A stretch of DNA of 64,000 bases from Acanthosepion lycidas (GCA_963932145.1 OZ010581.1:81150641-81214640), one strand, 5' to 3'; shown: positions 20,690 through 33,147, numbered from the stretch's first letter. A program made the numbers and translations. Notes: generated by a model from the sequence alone, not told the origin.

Positions 20690-23173
20690 CTAGAGACCCA
20701 GTAGAGCAAGCCCAAACAAACAATCTCTCTGCTTACAAAGAGAAGGTCGCCCAGACTTGATAAACAACGTCTCCAACACCTTCAGATGGAACAACGAGTG
20801 CGAAGTGGACACCACAGAAAACCAATTCACACTAAAGTCCACCGCACAACCAGGACTATTTATGAGATGATCCGCTATAGATGACCCGTATGTGTTTCGA
20901 ACGGTATCACCAATCGAAAAATTTTTATTATAAATTTTCGCAGGCACGTGTTGCTTGATTCTAACATCCAATCGTTGTGTAGTTCTACCTATGTAGTCGG
21001 CACCGCAACTACATTTAAATTTGTAAATTACAGAATTAATATGATGAGGAGGTAAAACATCCTTACTCATGGATGGAAGAACAGATCTTGTTTTAAACAC
21101 AATACGTACATTCGCTGCAAAATAGCATTGATTAGAACTCGATGAAATTTGCTTAGCCAACATTTCGCTATCCCCCCCAAAATATGGAACTCGTAAATAC
21201 ACGGGACATTTTTTGACAAGCACTGGTTTTACTTTATTAAAGTCCACCAACTTTTGACGAATAACCATTTGAACGATATCATAAGGATAACCGTTACTAG
21301 TGAAGATGTGAGTTAAAAACTTAATCTCATCTTTCAAAGTGTCATCTGAGCAAATCCTCAATGCCCTATGGGTCAAACACTTAATTAAATTATTCTTTTG
21401 CTGTTTGGGACAAAAGGAATCCCAACGAGTGTAAAGACCCGTAAAAGTGGACTTCCTATAAACTGTAGTAGTATATAAGGAAGGTGTTCTACGAACTAGA
21501 ACATCAAGGAAGGGTAAAGTATTATCCTCTTCCTTCTCCACTGTATATTTAAGGGCAGGATGAACACTATTTAGTAGGGAGAAAAATTTGTCTACCTCGA
21601 ATTCATTACGAAACACACAAAAAGTGTCATCAACGTAACGGAAGTAAACAGTGGGCTTAGAGGAATCTGTAAACAAACTCTGTTCATAGAAACCCACAAA
21701 AATGTTAGCTAAAACAGGACCCAAAGGGGAACCCATAGCAACCCCATCAATCTGTCGATACATAATATTATCAAAACTGAAATCGACAGACATGGTAGCA
21801 AATTTCATGAGTTCAATAAAAACATCTTCAGGTATTGTCGGAGGTGTCAAATGACTACGATATAGCAAATCACTGCAAATATCTATAGTCTCCGACAATG
21901 GAACGCAAGTGAAGAGGCTACAAATATCGAAGGAACACATAAATCCATCAGTGGTCTCAAGATTCCTAATATATTCAGAAAACGAGAAGGAATCTTTAAT
22001 ACAAAAGGAGCTATAATGCTGCAACACTGGTTCCAGCATTATAGTTAGCCACTTAGCGACTTTATGTTGAGAGGACCCAATCATAGATAATATGGGTCTC
22101 AACGGAACACCCTCCTTATGAATTTTAGGTAATCCATAAAGACGGGGTCGAATCGAGCCTGACGGTCTCAATTCCTCAGATATATCAGAAGAGAGAACAC
22201 CGCTTTTTACCCATTTAAGGAGACGCTTCTGAAAACGAATTTCAGAAGTTAACGTATTATCATGGGTATCAACGTGACCAAGACGCTGAAACTTAGAAGG
22301 ATCATTAAGTATATGTAACATTTTAGTCACATAATCCTGGCGGTCCATAAGCACAACACCAGAACCCTTATCTGGTCTGGTAATGACCAGAGAATTATTA
22401 TTTTTTAGGGACTTAATGATCCTGTGATGCTCCCTACTCCATTTAAATTCAGAGGAGGAAATTGAAGAGCTTGCATATGAATGAGCTAAGTCATTCAATT
22501 TTGCTCGGAAGTCACTGGATTTACTTACAGAAAGGGGTTGAAGCTTACTAAGCTGAGCATAAAGAACTTCAAATTCCGAAAAAATCTGTTCTCTATTAAG
22601 AGAAACAGGCGGAATTTTGAAGTCTAGGCCATGTGCCAAAATAGTAAGCTCTAGCTCAGAAGGACTATATGATGATAAATTAATTACATTAGACCAATTA
22701 GGTTCAACCGCGCAGCCAAATCTTTTGAAAATAAGATGTTTTAATTTGCTATGATAGCAGCACGTTGTCTTCGAACGACAGCGTGCAACTACCTGACCAA
22801 CATAACGGGAGAAACGGACCATATCAAAAAACCTCAAAATATTCCTAGTTTCACGCCATATCCTCCTATATTTTCCCATAAGGTCCAAACGCTGGTTAGA
22901 AGCTTGCAAGAGAAAGTCTTTAATAAAAGCCCTCTCCATCTTCCAACCAGACATCAACCTAGCCCGCCTAATCCGAAAAGAGATGAACGTAGGACAGACT
23001 TGGTTTTGAAGGCAGGATTGTAAGAATACTATTTCTGCCTTCAGTTTATCATACAGCTGTCCAAAGGCATTTCTCGCGTTCGCTGTTATCAGGCGCCGTT
23101 TGGGCCACAGATGTTCACCTCTAGTATCAGCATTGACAACGAGTGAATCACGGATCCTCCCGGCTGATGTCAT
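20690..23173 (-). CDS. Penelope-like RT with GIY-YIG endonuclease, 827 aa, intact
   Basis: An uninterrupted 827-codon frame from ATG at 23173. Residues 240-600 hold the RT: SLVITRPDKGSGVVLM (about 261), RPRLYGLPKIHKEGVPLRP (about 342), the catalytic Asp416 in FDICSLFTCVPL, VAMGSPLGPVLANIFVGF (about 478) and the active-site YVDD at 513-516, then LPFLDVLV. A C-terminal GIY-YIG-type nuclease follows: VIYKFKC (715-721), DYIGRTTQR (726-734), VRIKQH, and a candidate catalytic Glu801 in LETLFIKSG. This is the Penelope/Neptune layout, which copies RNA by target-primed synthesis after GIY-YIG nicking. The length fits the family. It is the only long undamaged frame in the window, so the copy is either young or still selected. 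Confidence 0.95.
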   Translation of the reverse strand: MTSAGRIRDSLVVNADTRGEHLWPKRRLITANARNAFGQLYDKLKAEIVFLQSCLQNQVCPTFISFRIRRARLMSGWKMERAFIKDFLLQASNQRLDLMGKYRRIWRETRNILRFFDMVRFSRYVGQVVARCRSKTTCCYHSKLKHLIFKRFGCAVEPNWSNVINLSSYSPSELELTILAHGLDFKIPPVSLNREQIFSEFEVLYAQLSKLQPLSVSKSSDFRAKLNDLAHSYASSSISSSEFKWSREHHRIIKSLKNNNSLVITRPDKGSGVVLMDRQDYVTKMLHILNDPSKFQRLGHVDTHDNTLTSEIRFQKRLLKWVKSGVLSSDISEELRPSGSIRPRLYGLPKIHKEGVPLRPILSMIGSSQHKVAKWLTIMLEPVLQHYSSFCIKDSFSFSEYIRNLETTDGFMCSFDICSLFTCVPLSETIDICSDLLYRSHLTPPTIPEDVFIELMKFATMSVDFSFDNIMYRQIDGVAMGSPLGPVLANIFVGFYEQSLFTDSSKPTVYFRYVDDTFCVFRNEFEVDKFFSLLNSVHPALKYTVEKEEDNTLPFLDVLVRRTPSLYTTTVYRKSTFTGLYTRWDSFCPKQQKNNLIKCLTHRALRICSDDTLKDEIKFLTHIFTSNGYPYDIVQMVIRQKLVDFNKVKPVLVKKCPVYLRVPYFGGDSEMLAKQISSSSNQCYFAANVRIVFKTRSVLPSMSKDVLPPHHINSVIYKFKCSCGADYIGRTTQRLDVRIKQHVPAKIYNKNFSIGDTVRNTYGSSIADHLINSPGCAVDFSVNWFSVVSTSHSLFHLKVLETLFIKSGRPSLCKQRDCLFGLALLGL

Positions 23174-23230
23174 TTCATATCAATCCTGCACCTGGCTTAC
23201 TTTGACGATCAGACGATCCTATTCCTGTAT

Positions 23231-24460
23231 AATGCCACTATATAAATAATATGTACATTGGATGTATTAGCCATTGTTTTTTTTGTTTTTTTTATAAAGG
23301 AATCTGATAAGAGACACCCGTGAAGAATAATCACAGTAAGAATCGTAGCATTTAACTCGATGGAATTATTGTCATTTGTTTCTTTGGAAATGATAGTAAA
23401 TTTACAATAATTCTGACTCTTTCAATATTTATATTCGCCAGGAATTACCGACAGAACTATACCGAAGAATCCAAGTATTAAAAATTAAATGCAATTGAAC
23501 TATCTTTGGTATCTCCTAGGGAAACCGCATCATAAGACAGGAAACAGACTTGTTAGAAAACTTCCGAACTACCGTCAAGAAGGCGACGTTGAAATCGCCT
23601 ATAATCTCTTTCCCACTCTTCCCTGTCTTTTGAACAGGAATAGAGGTTTATCTCTTGTTTTCTGTTTAGGATTGAGTTTCCAGTTCCTTCTCAAGTCTAC
23701 TTCAGTTATATACGCCTGCTTTTCCTACGCTAATATAACTCAGCACAGTAAAACTCTACCTTAAATGGCTCTTGGGACTTGGGTCACATTAGTAAAAAAA
23801 AGAAAAAGAAAATAAAAAGAATGGCTAAATCACAGAAAACAACAATATTTCCAATACCATCCTTCATTATCCCACCCTAGATTGAAGAATCAAACAAGAA
23901 AAATGGCCGACAAAGTCACTGAGTGAACAGGATAATATTTCACACACACACACACACACACAGATATTAGCACACAATTGTGACATGGGGATGGTCAAGT
24001 GTTCAGCTGCTCAGTGACAATTCGACCATATATAGCCATAGAACTGATGCTAATGATGGTATTCATCTACTCGTGAGTGGTGTCTTTGGAAATTCATGAT
24101 ACTATACTACGTTAAAAACTGTCCGTTGGTCGCTTGGCAAAGCATTCTCAGGAGATATTAAACGAAACTTATTAAATGCCTTATAAACATAGCCAGGAAC
24201 ATTTAGGGCCCTTATCTAAAAAAACAAACAAAAAAAAAAAACAATGAGAGCAACTGAAAAAGAAGTGGATCAAAATCGAAACAAATAAGTTTTAAATTAA
24301 ACCAAATCAAAAACCAGTTGTATAATTATAAACTATTTCTCTGATTGAAGTAGTGAAAGGAAGAACACTAAAGAAAAAAATAGAACATATATTGGCACGT
24401 GCAATTTTTTACCCATAAAAACATCGTAAGGATTTTTGGAACATTCAGCAATAACATGCT
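23231..24460. other. No gene recognised
   Basis: A (CA)n block at 23941-23962. A 91-codon plus frame (23489-23764) has no recognisable domain. Confidence 0.5.
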
Positions 24461-24472
24461 ACCAAGTTAAGA

Positions 24473-24690
24473 TACTTAGGGTTATATCATGTAGAAACAT
24501 TGGTTCCCGTATGTTCGTGGAAGTTAAGCAACGTCGAGCTTGGTCAGTACCTAGATGTGTGACAGCTTGGTCAGTACCTAGATGTGTGACAGCTTGGGAA
24601 TACCAGATGCTGTAAGCTTGGATACGAGCGTGGTGTAATTGGTAATTGTTATTATTCACTTACGCGCAAAATACCACTGGGAAAATAGGA
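24473..24690 (+). mobile_element. 5S-tRNA composite SINE with internal 27-bp duplication
   Basis: 24473-24618 follows 5S rRNA (gtagaaacattggttcccgt, gaagttaagcaacgtcgagc, ttgggaataccagatgctg, taagctt). A 27-bp unit over the C-box (agcttggtcagtacctagat...) is exactly duplicated at 24537-24563 and 24564-24590. It is followed by a tRNA-like A-box tract gtggtgtaattggtaa and a tail ttattcacttacgcgcaaaatacc like that at 53851. The tRNA B box seems deleted. The same composite order is clearer at 53712-53885. Confidence 0.8.
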
Positions 24691-25439
24691 ACCCTCCAGC
24701 TATAGGTTAATTAGTAAGACTTGTATCATTAAAACCATTATTATTTTTTAAAAATAAAATTCTGTACAACATATACATATTTCGGTATTAAATAACCCAT
24801 AGCTTTAGTATGCTGTTAAACAAAAACATCCAACTATGTATGGTAATGAGATATTAAATCAATAACATTAGGGCAAAGTTAGGCCTTCATTATAATGAAA
24901 GGCTAACTTATAATTTGAATCTTTGTTCCTGACTAACAGTTATTGAAACGGTAACCAAATTTGCCACTGGGCTTCAGCAACATTTTATGCAACTTCGTTT
25001 CATAAATATTTGTTGCACTTAGCTGGATCGATTAACTCAAGCTAGGTAGCAGTGAAGAAGTGATTGCAGAGAATGAAGTCTAAAGTGACAATTGGCTGTT
25101 AACTCTTACCGGATTTGGAGGTTCTATAAGATTTCTTGCTCAGATGACTAACATCATTCCCTCAGTTTGTGATAGTCTTCAGTAAATTTTCTGAAGCTAA
25201 TTCGATATGTGGTCTTATTGTTTACACCAGACTACTATAGGTAGCGTACACATTAAGTTCTCTGCTTGAATCTTTGGATATTTTGGTCGCCCAATGATTT
25301 GTCTTCGAAGAGAAGTGCGTTTTTCTGCTGAATTTAGAACCTCTGTTTGTAACCATTTTATGGTATAAAAGATTGCTTATGGGGTATAAAATTCTTCCAG
25401 TCTCAGCCAATCTGGCCGTAATCAGAGAAGGTTTTTTAA
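24691..25439. other. No gene recognised
   Basis: AT-rich sequence without motif. Confidence 0.5.
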
Positions 25440-25580
25440 TTGTTTCTATCTTCATATTTGTAAAAGTTGAAATGGTGTAAAAGGACTTTATTGTCATCAC
25501 GACGTTTCGGCCGTTGTACACTCCGACTCCCTTCAGGTGATATACGTTGGAATTTCGAACCAAACCCTTTATTTAGGTCA
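25440..25580 (-). mobile_element. Ceph-type SINE tail, minus orientation
   Basis: The minus strand reads ttggttcgaaattccaacgt, atatcacctgaag, an imperfect stem, then acggccgaaacgtcgtgatg and acaataaagtcc. This is the conserved non-tRNA body also found at 46050 (minus) and 63100 (plus). The overlapping 113-codon frame is an artefact. Confidence 0.75.
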
Positions 25581-25714
25581 GGAATACAGATTTCTAGAGA
25601 AGAACAACAATAACAAAAATTGAAATACGAGCACTGGTAAAAAAGAAAAAAACGGTTACTGAGACATTAGTTTTATAAGTCCCCCAAATTAAGTGACTGA
25701 TGTTCCAAAGGATA

Positions 25715-25990
25715 TAAGGCCCAGTGGATAAAAGCGTTGGTTGAAGACGCAAAGAGTTGAGTTGAACAAAACTTGGAGAGTTGAGTTACTAAAGGAAATT
25801 AACTAAAACTGAGACACACATATGGAACTAAAGCAATCTACCCCAGCGAACGAAATAAATGGTTCAGCTCAAAATTCCAACATCTGAAGAAGACCGTAGT
25901 GTACAATGGCTGAAACATCATGAATATGGCAATAAAGATGAGGACAACAGTCCGAATAATATAAATAGTGTAAATAGAAATGTGAATGAA
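25715..25990 (+). mobile_element. tRNA-derived SINE with conserved body
   Basis: Starts with an A-box-like aaggcccagtggataaaagc, then ttgagttgaacaaaact, ctaccccagcgaacgaaata, aatggttcagctcaaaattc, a degenerate hammerhead-like core (25884-25916) and a tail gatgaggacaacagtccgaa. Same order as 62945-63260. The B box is degraded. Confidence 0.8.
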
Positions 25991-26259
25991 GAAACGAGAA
26001 GTCTTGCGATCTGAGACATACAAAATACTCACCCTTCTTCTACACTGATACATTTTGCGTTGTAAAAGTATAGTTTGGTATTGATATCTAGTTAGAGAAA
26101 ATTTATTTTTATTTACAGGCAATACGGAAAGTGCGACACTGAAATCCCAAAGCCTGCTGGGATAGTGAAATATATCTTTCAAAAGTTGAGTAAAATATTA
26201 AACAAAAATATTGTGGATACAAATAAAAAATTACTGAAATGTAATATCAGTTCACCTAT

Positions 26260-26505
26260 ATGACAATGTGTCGTGGCCTTGTTAGAGCCAGAAATAAAGA
26301 CACAAATCGATGAATTGAGTTAAACAAATATATAAACAGAAACAGTAATACAAACATATACAAACGAGAGTGTTACAGCAAGAATGTTCGGTCGTACTGT
26401 CAGAGCTGACAACTGGAAATTTTCCTCTCTAAAAGGTAGTACCTGTTCCTATTTATAGCTGGGAGAGTCCATGAGTGCGTGGGTAAATTACTAAAACACA
26501 ATGAA
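26260..26505. other. Unidentified stretch with a TATA-like box, possible solo LTR
   Basis: The minus strand has agctataaatagg at about 26449-26461, and a CA-ended/TG-started frame of sequence could fit an LTR, but no second copy, purine tract or target duplication was found. It ends where the LINE fragment begins. Confidence 0.25.
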
Positions 26506-26509
26506 TGCT

Positions 26510-26905
26510 GGAAAAGACCTGAAGCAGCAAAAATGTGGTTCTACAGAAGGATGCTAAGAATACCATGAACCTAACATGTGAGCAACGACGAAGTTTTAGC
26601 GAAAATGGAAACAAAATTGATAATTAACATCAGCAAAAGACAGTTGAAATTTCTGTGGGACATAAGGACTAAAGGGGGCTTGGATAAATTGATATTCACA
26701 GGACAGATTGAAGGCAAGAAGGACAGATGAAAACAATGCATAACCTGACTAACGAGCTCGACATATGGATGGCGGAACAAAATTTAGGAGAGATAACAAA
26801 AAGACAAAATGTATTAAGAGCTAAAAAAGGAGAGAAAATTTTAGAGCGACATGATTTTCAACGTCGTGAAGGAATATTGCACATGCAAGATGGTAAAGTG
26901 TCAAT
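26510..26905 (+). pseudogene. LINE 3' fragment, family B (post-RT)
   Basis: The plus strand gives RPEAAKMWFYRRMLRI, VSNDEVLAKM, SKRQLKFLW, GLDKLIFTGQIEGKKDR and WMAEQNLGEITK, the C-terminal block of LINEs also found at 46645 and 50350. Several frameshifts. The 62-codon frame at 26727-26915 covers only part of it. Confidence 0.82.
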
Positions 26906-29900
26906 TAATATTTAGCTTCAAATGTGGTTATTCTAAACTGGCGTGAAATGTTCTTGTTGTCTAATCTGTGATCATTTAAAATCTGATTTCCGCTTTCTTC
27001 CTTATCATTTGCGGGTGCTGCTGTGCGTAAATCACACCTTGTCTTTATCCTGTATATATTAATATTTAATTAGTTACCCAAGGGCTTTGAGATCGGAAGA
27101 TATGCATTCCCTTCGGTAAGCAATCTTTTATAACAAAACACGTAGTCTTGAATTTTCTAAGCGAGCCTGTTTTGTGATTCATTTGACTTAGATTGGTTCT
27201 TTCGATATAAACGCGCATTCTCTCTAATAACATTTATTTAAATCTCATATGCAACATCAGAAGTATCTATGATATACGCATATATCAATATATTTTCCCC
27301 AAAACGACTATATACACAAAGAGATGAAATGTATTGCACCTATTCCATTTGATTTGTTTGTTTAACGGCACATCAACTCCGCATGGGTCATTTAATGCCA
27401 AAATTTAATTTTCTTGGGAGCTTTGAAGTAATAAAAGTATGATATGTTATTCTGCTTTCACAATTGAATACATGGTAGATGATACTCAGCTTTTGTGGAT
27501 ATACATATTTTTGTGGACATGATTGCTAACGTTGGTGATATGTGCATTTATGTTGATGTTTTGTTGAAGTTATATCTTGGAATACAGTTTGATTTCTTTA
27601 AGTAGTTGTAGGATTTTATAAGGATTAATTCGTGAAAGAGTTCTTTCATATTGTTTTGTTGATTTGGTTTACTGGTATATGCGCTGTTTAATGCCGAAAT
27701 CTTAATAATTCAAACGCTTTTATGGCTTCAAATAAATATTTTAAATGTAGTTGTATGCTTTCAACTAAAGACAATTTTTTTTGTTTGTTATTTTGCTATG
27801 AAATGTGTATGTTCCTAATGTTTTGTTTTTTTTATGTAAAAATGTATTGCTGGTATTTTTATTATAAAATGTATATTTTCACATTCATAGTGTTTCGTTT
27901 TTGTTGGAGGTTCATTATTTACCCAAAATTGGGACCTTAACAGGTGCTATAACACCGTGGCATGGCAACAACAGCAACTAAAAGGTGATTAAATGCTCCT
28001 CAAAATCTCCAATCTCCCGATCAGAGTCATTGCTGTCGGAAGCAGTTTATGATCATACCCAGGCTTACCTATTGGAACATGTCTACTTTAGACGAGAATG
28101 TCGAAAATTTTACTAGGTCGATGTCGCCACATATTACGCAGTCTTTCGTATCGGTCATCTATCGTAAATAAAATGTCCTTCGCAAAAAGATATCAATCAA
28201 AATGTAAAGATGCGAAGATGGGAATTGCTGAAAATATTAATTGTGAGTTTTATAGAGATATTCGAATTCACTTGTCTAATGACAAAAAATAGAAAAAGCG
28301 ATTTACTTTGTTTTCTCACTCCTTTGTTTAGTATATTTATCACTTTTTAAGGGGATGTTCATGTAATTATGGCTATCTATTATTCTTTTACAATATAGAA
28401 ATCAGTTTAGTTTCTTTTAGTTATTTAGTTAAGTAGTTTATCTGACGAATCTACCCCGGATTCCTTTAGCGTAGGAGAATTTAATTGCTTTTTGCAATTT
28501 TGTATTGCAAAACACAATATTCTGAAAGCAGACTAGACTTGAAATACTGTGCATTTTGTGTTTTCTCAACCTGAATGTTCTAAAATAACAACAGCTTCGT
28601 GTAACTGGTGTCGACGTGGAAAGTTGGGACGGGAAGATGAGTTTACTAACCTCCTTGTGAATGGCATATGTCTCGATCCTCTACTCTAAGCTATGGGTTA
28701 AATAGCAGTGGAAATTTCCCTTGGGTGAAAACCAGTTCAAGAGGGTAAATCTGAATTTCAAACCGTGAAGAAGGAAACTGGAAATTACTTCAATATATTT
28801 CCCAAGAATGTATGGCAATTCGGAGATTATAATAAAAAAGGAAGGTGTGGAGAGTCATGTTCATCTATGTTTTGAATGGATATGTTATTAAAAAGATAAC
28901 ATGTATAATGAGAAATAAAAATGCCAGTTAATTACATTTCCATTCGTTAAAGACTGCCATAGTTTCTTCACGCACAAAAGTAAACCTTACGATTTGGCGA
29001 AATTTGATTTAGCCTGGTAAAAGGTCAGGATAGTAAGCACTGATTAGGGATCGAATCCATTAGTGATTAAACTGAGATTTGCACATTATTCTCGTTCGTT
29101 AGATGCACTGAGCAGATATTTTTAGTGTGGTGTGTCCAAATCAGCTACATGTGGAGAAAAACGATTATGTCCGTTCAATGTGCCAAATAGTTAATAAAAG
29201 CAGTATTTGAAATCGTTAACTTTAAATGAATTCTACAATTACATACTAGCATCTACAAAAAAAGCTTGATATAGTCCAGCAGTATTCCAAACGGTTAAGC
29301 TTAATATAGTATTGTGAGTATCGAAATCATTACTCAGCAGTAATAGTTACCCAAGATAGCATGACCAATATAACACACTGTCAAGTCGCCCACCCCGTAC
29401 CTGAATGCGTTTTTTTCTTTCTTCTCTTTCAATTTTTACAAGCATACAGTGAAATAGTGTTATTCATGCAGGACACATTAAAACACAGGGAGATAGCATG
29501 GCGAATTCTTGATTTTTCCTGCATTGAATATTATTATAATCAGTGCAGTATTTAAGAAGGAGAGTTTTTTTTCAAATTTTCAAAATTATTCTAACTACTT
29601 ATTGACCACTTGGAGCAATGATGCTATCGGATGCCGATTTGGCTCCGATGGTCACAGCTGAATAGCCATTGCACATGTTCCAGTCGTTGCAGATTTTAAT
29701 TCAAAATTGTCCTCCTACTAGACAGGTTATCAACCAAGGCTAAAGAGGTTAGAGTGACTTGCTATTTAAACCTTAGATAAAGGAAGAAGAAACGTATTGC
29801 AACTTTTGTCAATGGTTTTAGTGATTAAGTTAATTCAGCAACATCGGATCGAATATTCTGCCCCGATGACTTACATTCACACCCAGTCATGAATAACATT

Positions 29901-29970
29901 TCCAAAGAATGAAACATGGACGAAATAAACTGGATATCGGTAAGATTATTCTTCAATTATGTTCGATCAT
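26906..29970. other. About 3 kb without a recognised gene
   Basis: T-rich sequence at 27500-27900. A B-box-like gggatcgaatcc at about 29047 hints at a tRNA-type SINE scrap, without further support. Frames are under 75 codons and show no domain. Confidence 0.5.
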
Positions 29971-29976
29971 TTTTTG

Positions 29977-29979
<3 letters not shown>

Positions 29980-30057
<78 letters not shown>
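29980..30057. repeat. (TA)n microsatellite
   Basis: About 75 bp of pure TA. Confidence 0.95.
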
Positions 30058-30059
<2 letters not shown>

Positions 30060-30450
30060 CCCTCACCGACGTATGAACTGACAATTTGAATTATAATATA
30101 TCTGGTTATCACAATGTTGGTGTAGTTATATATTATGCTGTGATTACAGCGTTTTAATTTTAAATTTTAAATTATATTTGGCACTTAAAACAAGCGGGAT
30201 TTATATATGTATGTAAACACGGAAACTTAAAAAAATATATATTTTAAACGGTGATTATTCGTAATTTAATTTTTTTGAAGATTTAAAAGATATTAATTGA
30301 AGGGAGATTACGTGTTCTTATTTAAACAAAACGATATAAATTTTGATTCAAATAAATAAATAAAATTTACTTTTAAAAAGAAACTGTAATTTACATTAAA
30401 GAATTAAAATTAAAAATTAAAAAATAATCAGGGCCCACATATTTAAGCTG

Positions 30451-30575
<125 letters not shown>

Positions 30576-31680
30576 ATATCGTGATTTAATTATAATTTAT
30601 CATTTAGTATTTTTTTTTTTGCTTTGTAATTCTTCAAGTAATCCTGGTCATTCAGAATTGTGGAAGTCAGTGTCCGTCCTCAGATATTTACTTGCCTCAG
30701 CCACCAGCAGACAAAACGCAATACAAGATAACATAACGGAAACTATTTCCAGCTGATATGCACACTGTCAGGTGTATTAGTGTCTTAATTTATGTGCCTT
30801 GTTCGTCCAGAACGTGGATGGTGATGGCTCTCTATCACTTCTCCAGTGTAGCTCTAAGGCAACTTTTAACTCTTTATCATTGATTTTCGTCTCCGTTCTA
30901 GTATACATTTACCAATTTTGTTAGCAACGTTACCCGCATCATCTCTCTGGTAATAGGTTTCGTTTTTGCAAAGTTATCTCTATAAGGATTGATCAACAAC
31001 TAAAGCCTTGTGCCCAAGTTGGCTTCATATAACTCCAACTGGATCGACTATTCAAGTGATACTCATGAGGTTTGTCTTGATTGTTGTTGCTATTGGATAA
31101 TTGTTTGAATAACTGATGCTCCTGTCGCTTCTATGAATGTCACTGTTTCGGGAGCTCGCATTGTATCATTTCCTGTTTTATTGTATGCTATTGTCTGAAG
31201 GTAAATATTGGCTTAACTTGTATCCATGACGACATTGGCTTTTCAGTTGGTAATCCTTTAAATAGAACAGTTGCTAATGCTGACGTGAGGAGCAGACAAT
31301 TATCTCATTCTAAATGGTGCAGGGGCCATTGAAATAGGAATAACAGATAATCATTTGAATTAACCAGATTTTACTTATAATGACTTAAATCTGTCCCAAA
31401 TGTCATTGGTTTGTGCCCCATAGTTTCCGCTCTTTTATATTGCGTGATGCACGAGGAATTGGGTTCCCTATATACAAGACAGACAAATGGAGTGACACCA
31501 TTTTGTTTGGACTTCTCAAATGAGATTGTGCTTTATTTAAAATGATGCTTAATAATTCAAAGCGGCTTCGTAATCATTTGATAATCTGAAACTTTTTGGA
31601 TAGGCCTGAATAATAATTTGAAAAGTAAAATATATACGCAAAGATATTTATTTCTCTTTTACAGGGGAGTTGGATGTGCC
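30576..31680. other. No gene recognised
   Basis: No motif or repeat seen on either strand. Confidence 0.5.
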
Positions 31681-31689
31681 AATTGTGTA

Positions 31690-31765
31690 ATGAAGTCAGT
31701 GAGCCGAGTACAAATTCCAGCCTAGTGTATTGCGTTCACTTTCGCACTGTTTTTCTTCCGAAATG
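31690..31765 (+). mobile_element. tRNA-type SINE fragment
   Basis: A B-box-like gagtacaaattccag is followed by a tail gtattgcgttcactttcgcac that resembles the tails at 24643, 33220 and 53851. The 5' part is not recognisable. Confidence 0.45.
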
Positions 31766-32024
31766 TACGAGCCTCTTTCTACTCGCAGTTATAAGTGAAA
31801 TAGAAGGGAAATCGGGTAGCAAGTAAATTTAGAAGAAAAACAATCGTGGGAATGGAAACGGGAAACCACTGACTAGTTTTCAAAAAATGGAAGGCAATTC
31901 ACAGATAACAGAATAATCAGTGAAATCCATGATCGCCTCTATCGTGAAGATAGATGGCCTTTTTTGTAACAACACCATCATCTATTCTGACCATTTTTAA
32001 AGACTATGGATGTTATTGAATAAA

Positions 32025-32766
32025 CAGTGAGCACCCTGTATTCGTGGGGGTTAGGGACCAGAATCGGTCGGGAATAGTTAGAATCCGCGTATACTTGTAA
32101 CCCCCTAAAAGTGTTTATAAGTAACTATTATGATTGTTAAAACCCGATATGCCTAAAACTTTCATCCTAAACACTTTAGAAACATTTCAGACCCTTTTTA
32201 AAACATTTTTGAAAAATAGTATTGGTGAACATAGACTTAGCATAAATTTTCTTACATACATACAATAACCGATTTAATTACGCATAGATCGATACAACCA
32301 TTGAAAATAATATATAAAATATGTGTAACAAAACATAAAATATAAAGTTTAAAACATTTTCTAAAAACAGAACTGTGATGATGCCCCCAGATTTAGCATA
32401 AGCCAGTTTTAAGACCCCAGCCGCAGCCCCTAACAAAGAACAAAGACCAAGCACTACGCATTTTTTGCGTTTATTTTTTACAATGAAGATATACAATTAT
32501 GCCAATGTTTACCATAAAAATGGACTGTTATGTGTTTTAAGTGACTTAAATAGCAGGAAAATAATAGAAGAATATTTTGAATATGTTCTATCAAAAAAAT
32601 ACACTAATCAAAGGGAGTTCTCAGCGAATAATTTGTACATATCTTCTTCAGAAAAACACGCGAATATTCAGGGTTTCTGCAAATAAAAAGTACATACGTT
32701 CTAAAGAAAAATCCGCGAATACGCGAAGCCGCGAATGTTGAAACGCGAATAGGCGGGGGCTCACTG
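32025..32766. mobile_element. pogo/Tigger-like non-autonomous DNA transposon
   Basis: The left end CAGTGAGCACCCTGTATTCG matches the reverse complement of the right end, which reads cagtgagcccccgcctattc. The right end is followed by TA, and a degenerate TA sits left. Terminal repeats of about 26 bp rich in CCC/CGCG and a CAGT start resemble pogo/Tigger ends. The 740-bp interior has no transposase frame. Confidence 0.75.
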
Positions 32767-33147
32767 TACTGACAATTGTTCTTAATTTTTGCCATGCCTT
32801 GTCAAAGTGACCTTGTTTGCTTGGGTTTTAAACTAGACGCATTTAATATTAAGAGTAAAATTTGTTTTCATTGGTCTTGCAGGGCATATCAGGTCAATTC
32901 TCTTTCCAGGGAGAGAAAATTGAAAATTTTACTATTGCAAAAAGAAACATATTTCAATATTTAAATAATGATTACCAATTAACATTTGACTAATGAAGTA
33001 ACTCACAATATTTCATAATAAATCGGCAATGTTATAATTAAAGACAAAAATATGCCAAATTTGATAATTTTTTTTTTCTGACAGCTGATACAATTCTTGT
33101 TAAATGCATTCAAAATCGATGTTTTGAATCACGTATTTTGAATCATT

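Larger units (their letters stand above)
20450..23230 (-). mobile_element. Penelope-like retroelement (PLE)
   Basis: One intact RT/GIY-YIG frame on the minus strand, followed on the same strand by a 3' region with a hammerhead-like core (20571 down to 20552), a T-rich tract (20610-20640) and (TA)n. Penelope-like elements are known to carry hammerhead motifs in their pseudo-LTRs. No duplicate pLTR was recognised, so outer boundaries are approximate. Confidence 0.85.

Noticed and set aside
24473-24618. Functional 5S rRNA gene
   Set aside because: Too many substitutions, an internal duplication and a SINE tail; also true of the other 5S-like copies.
25222-25563. 113-codon minus frame
   Set aside because: Its N-terminal half is SINE body sequence and the rest has no domain.
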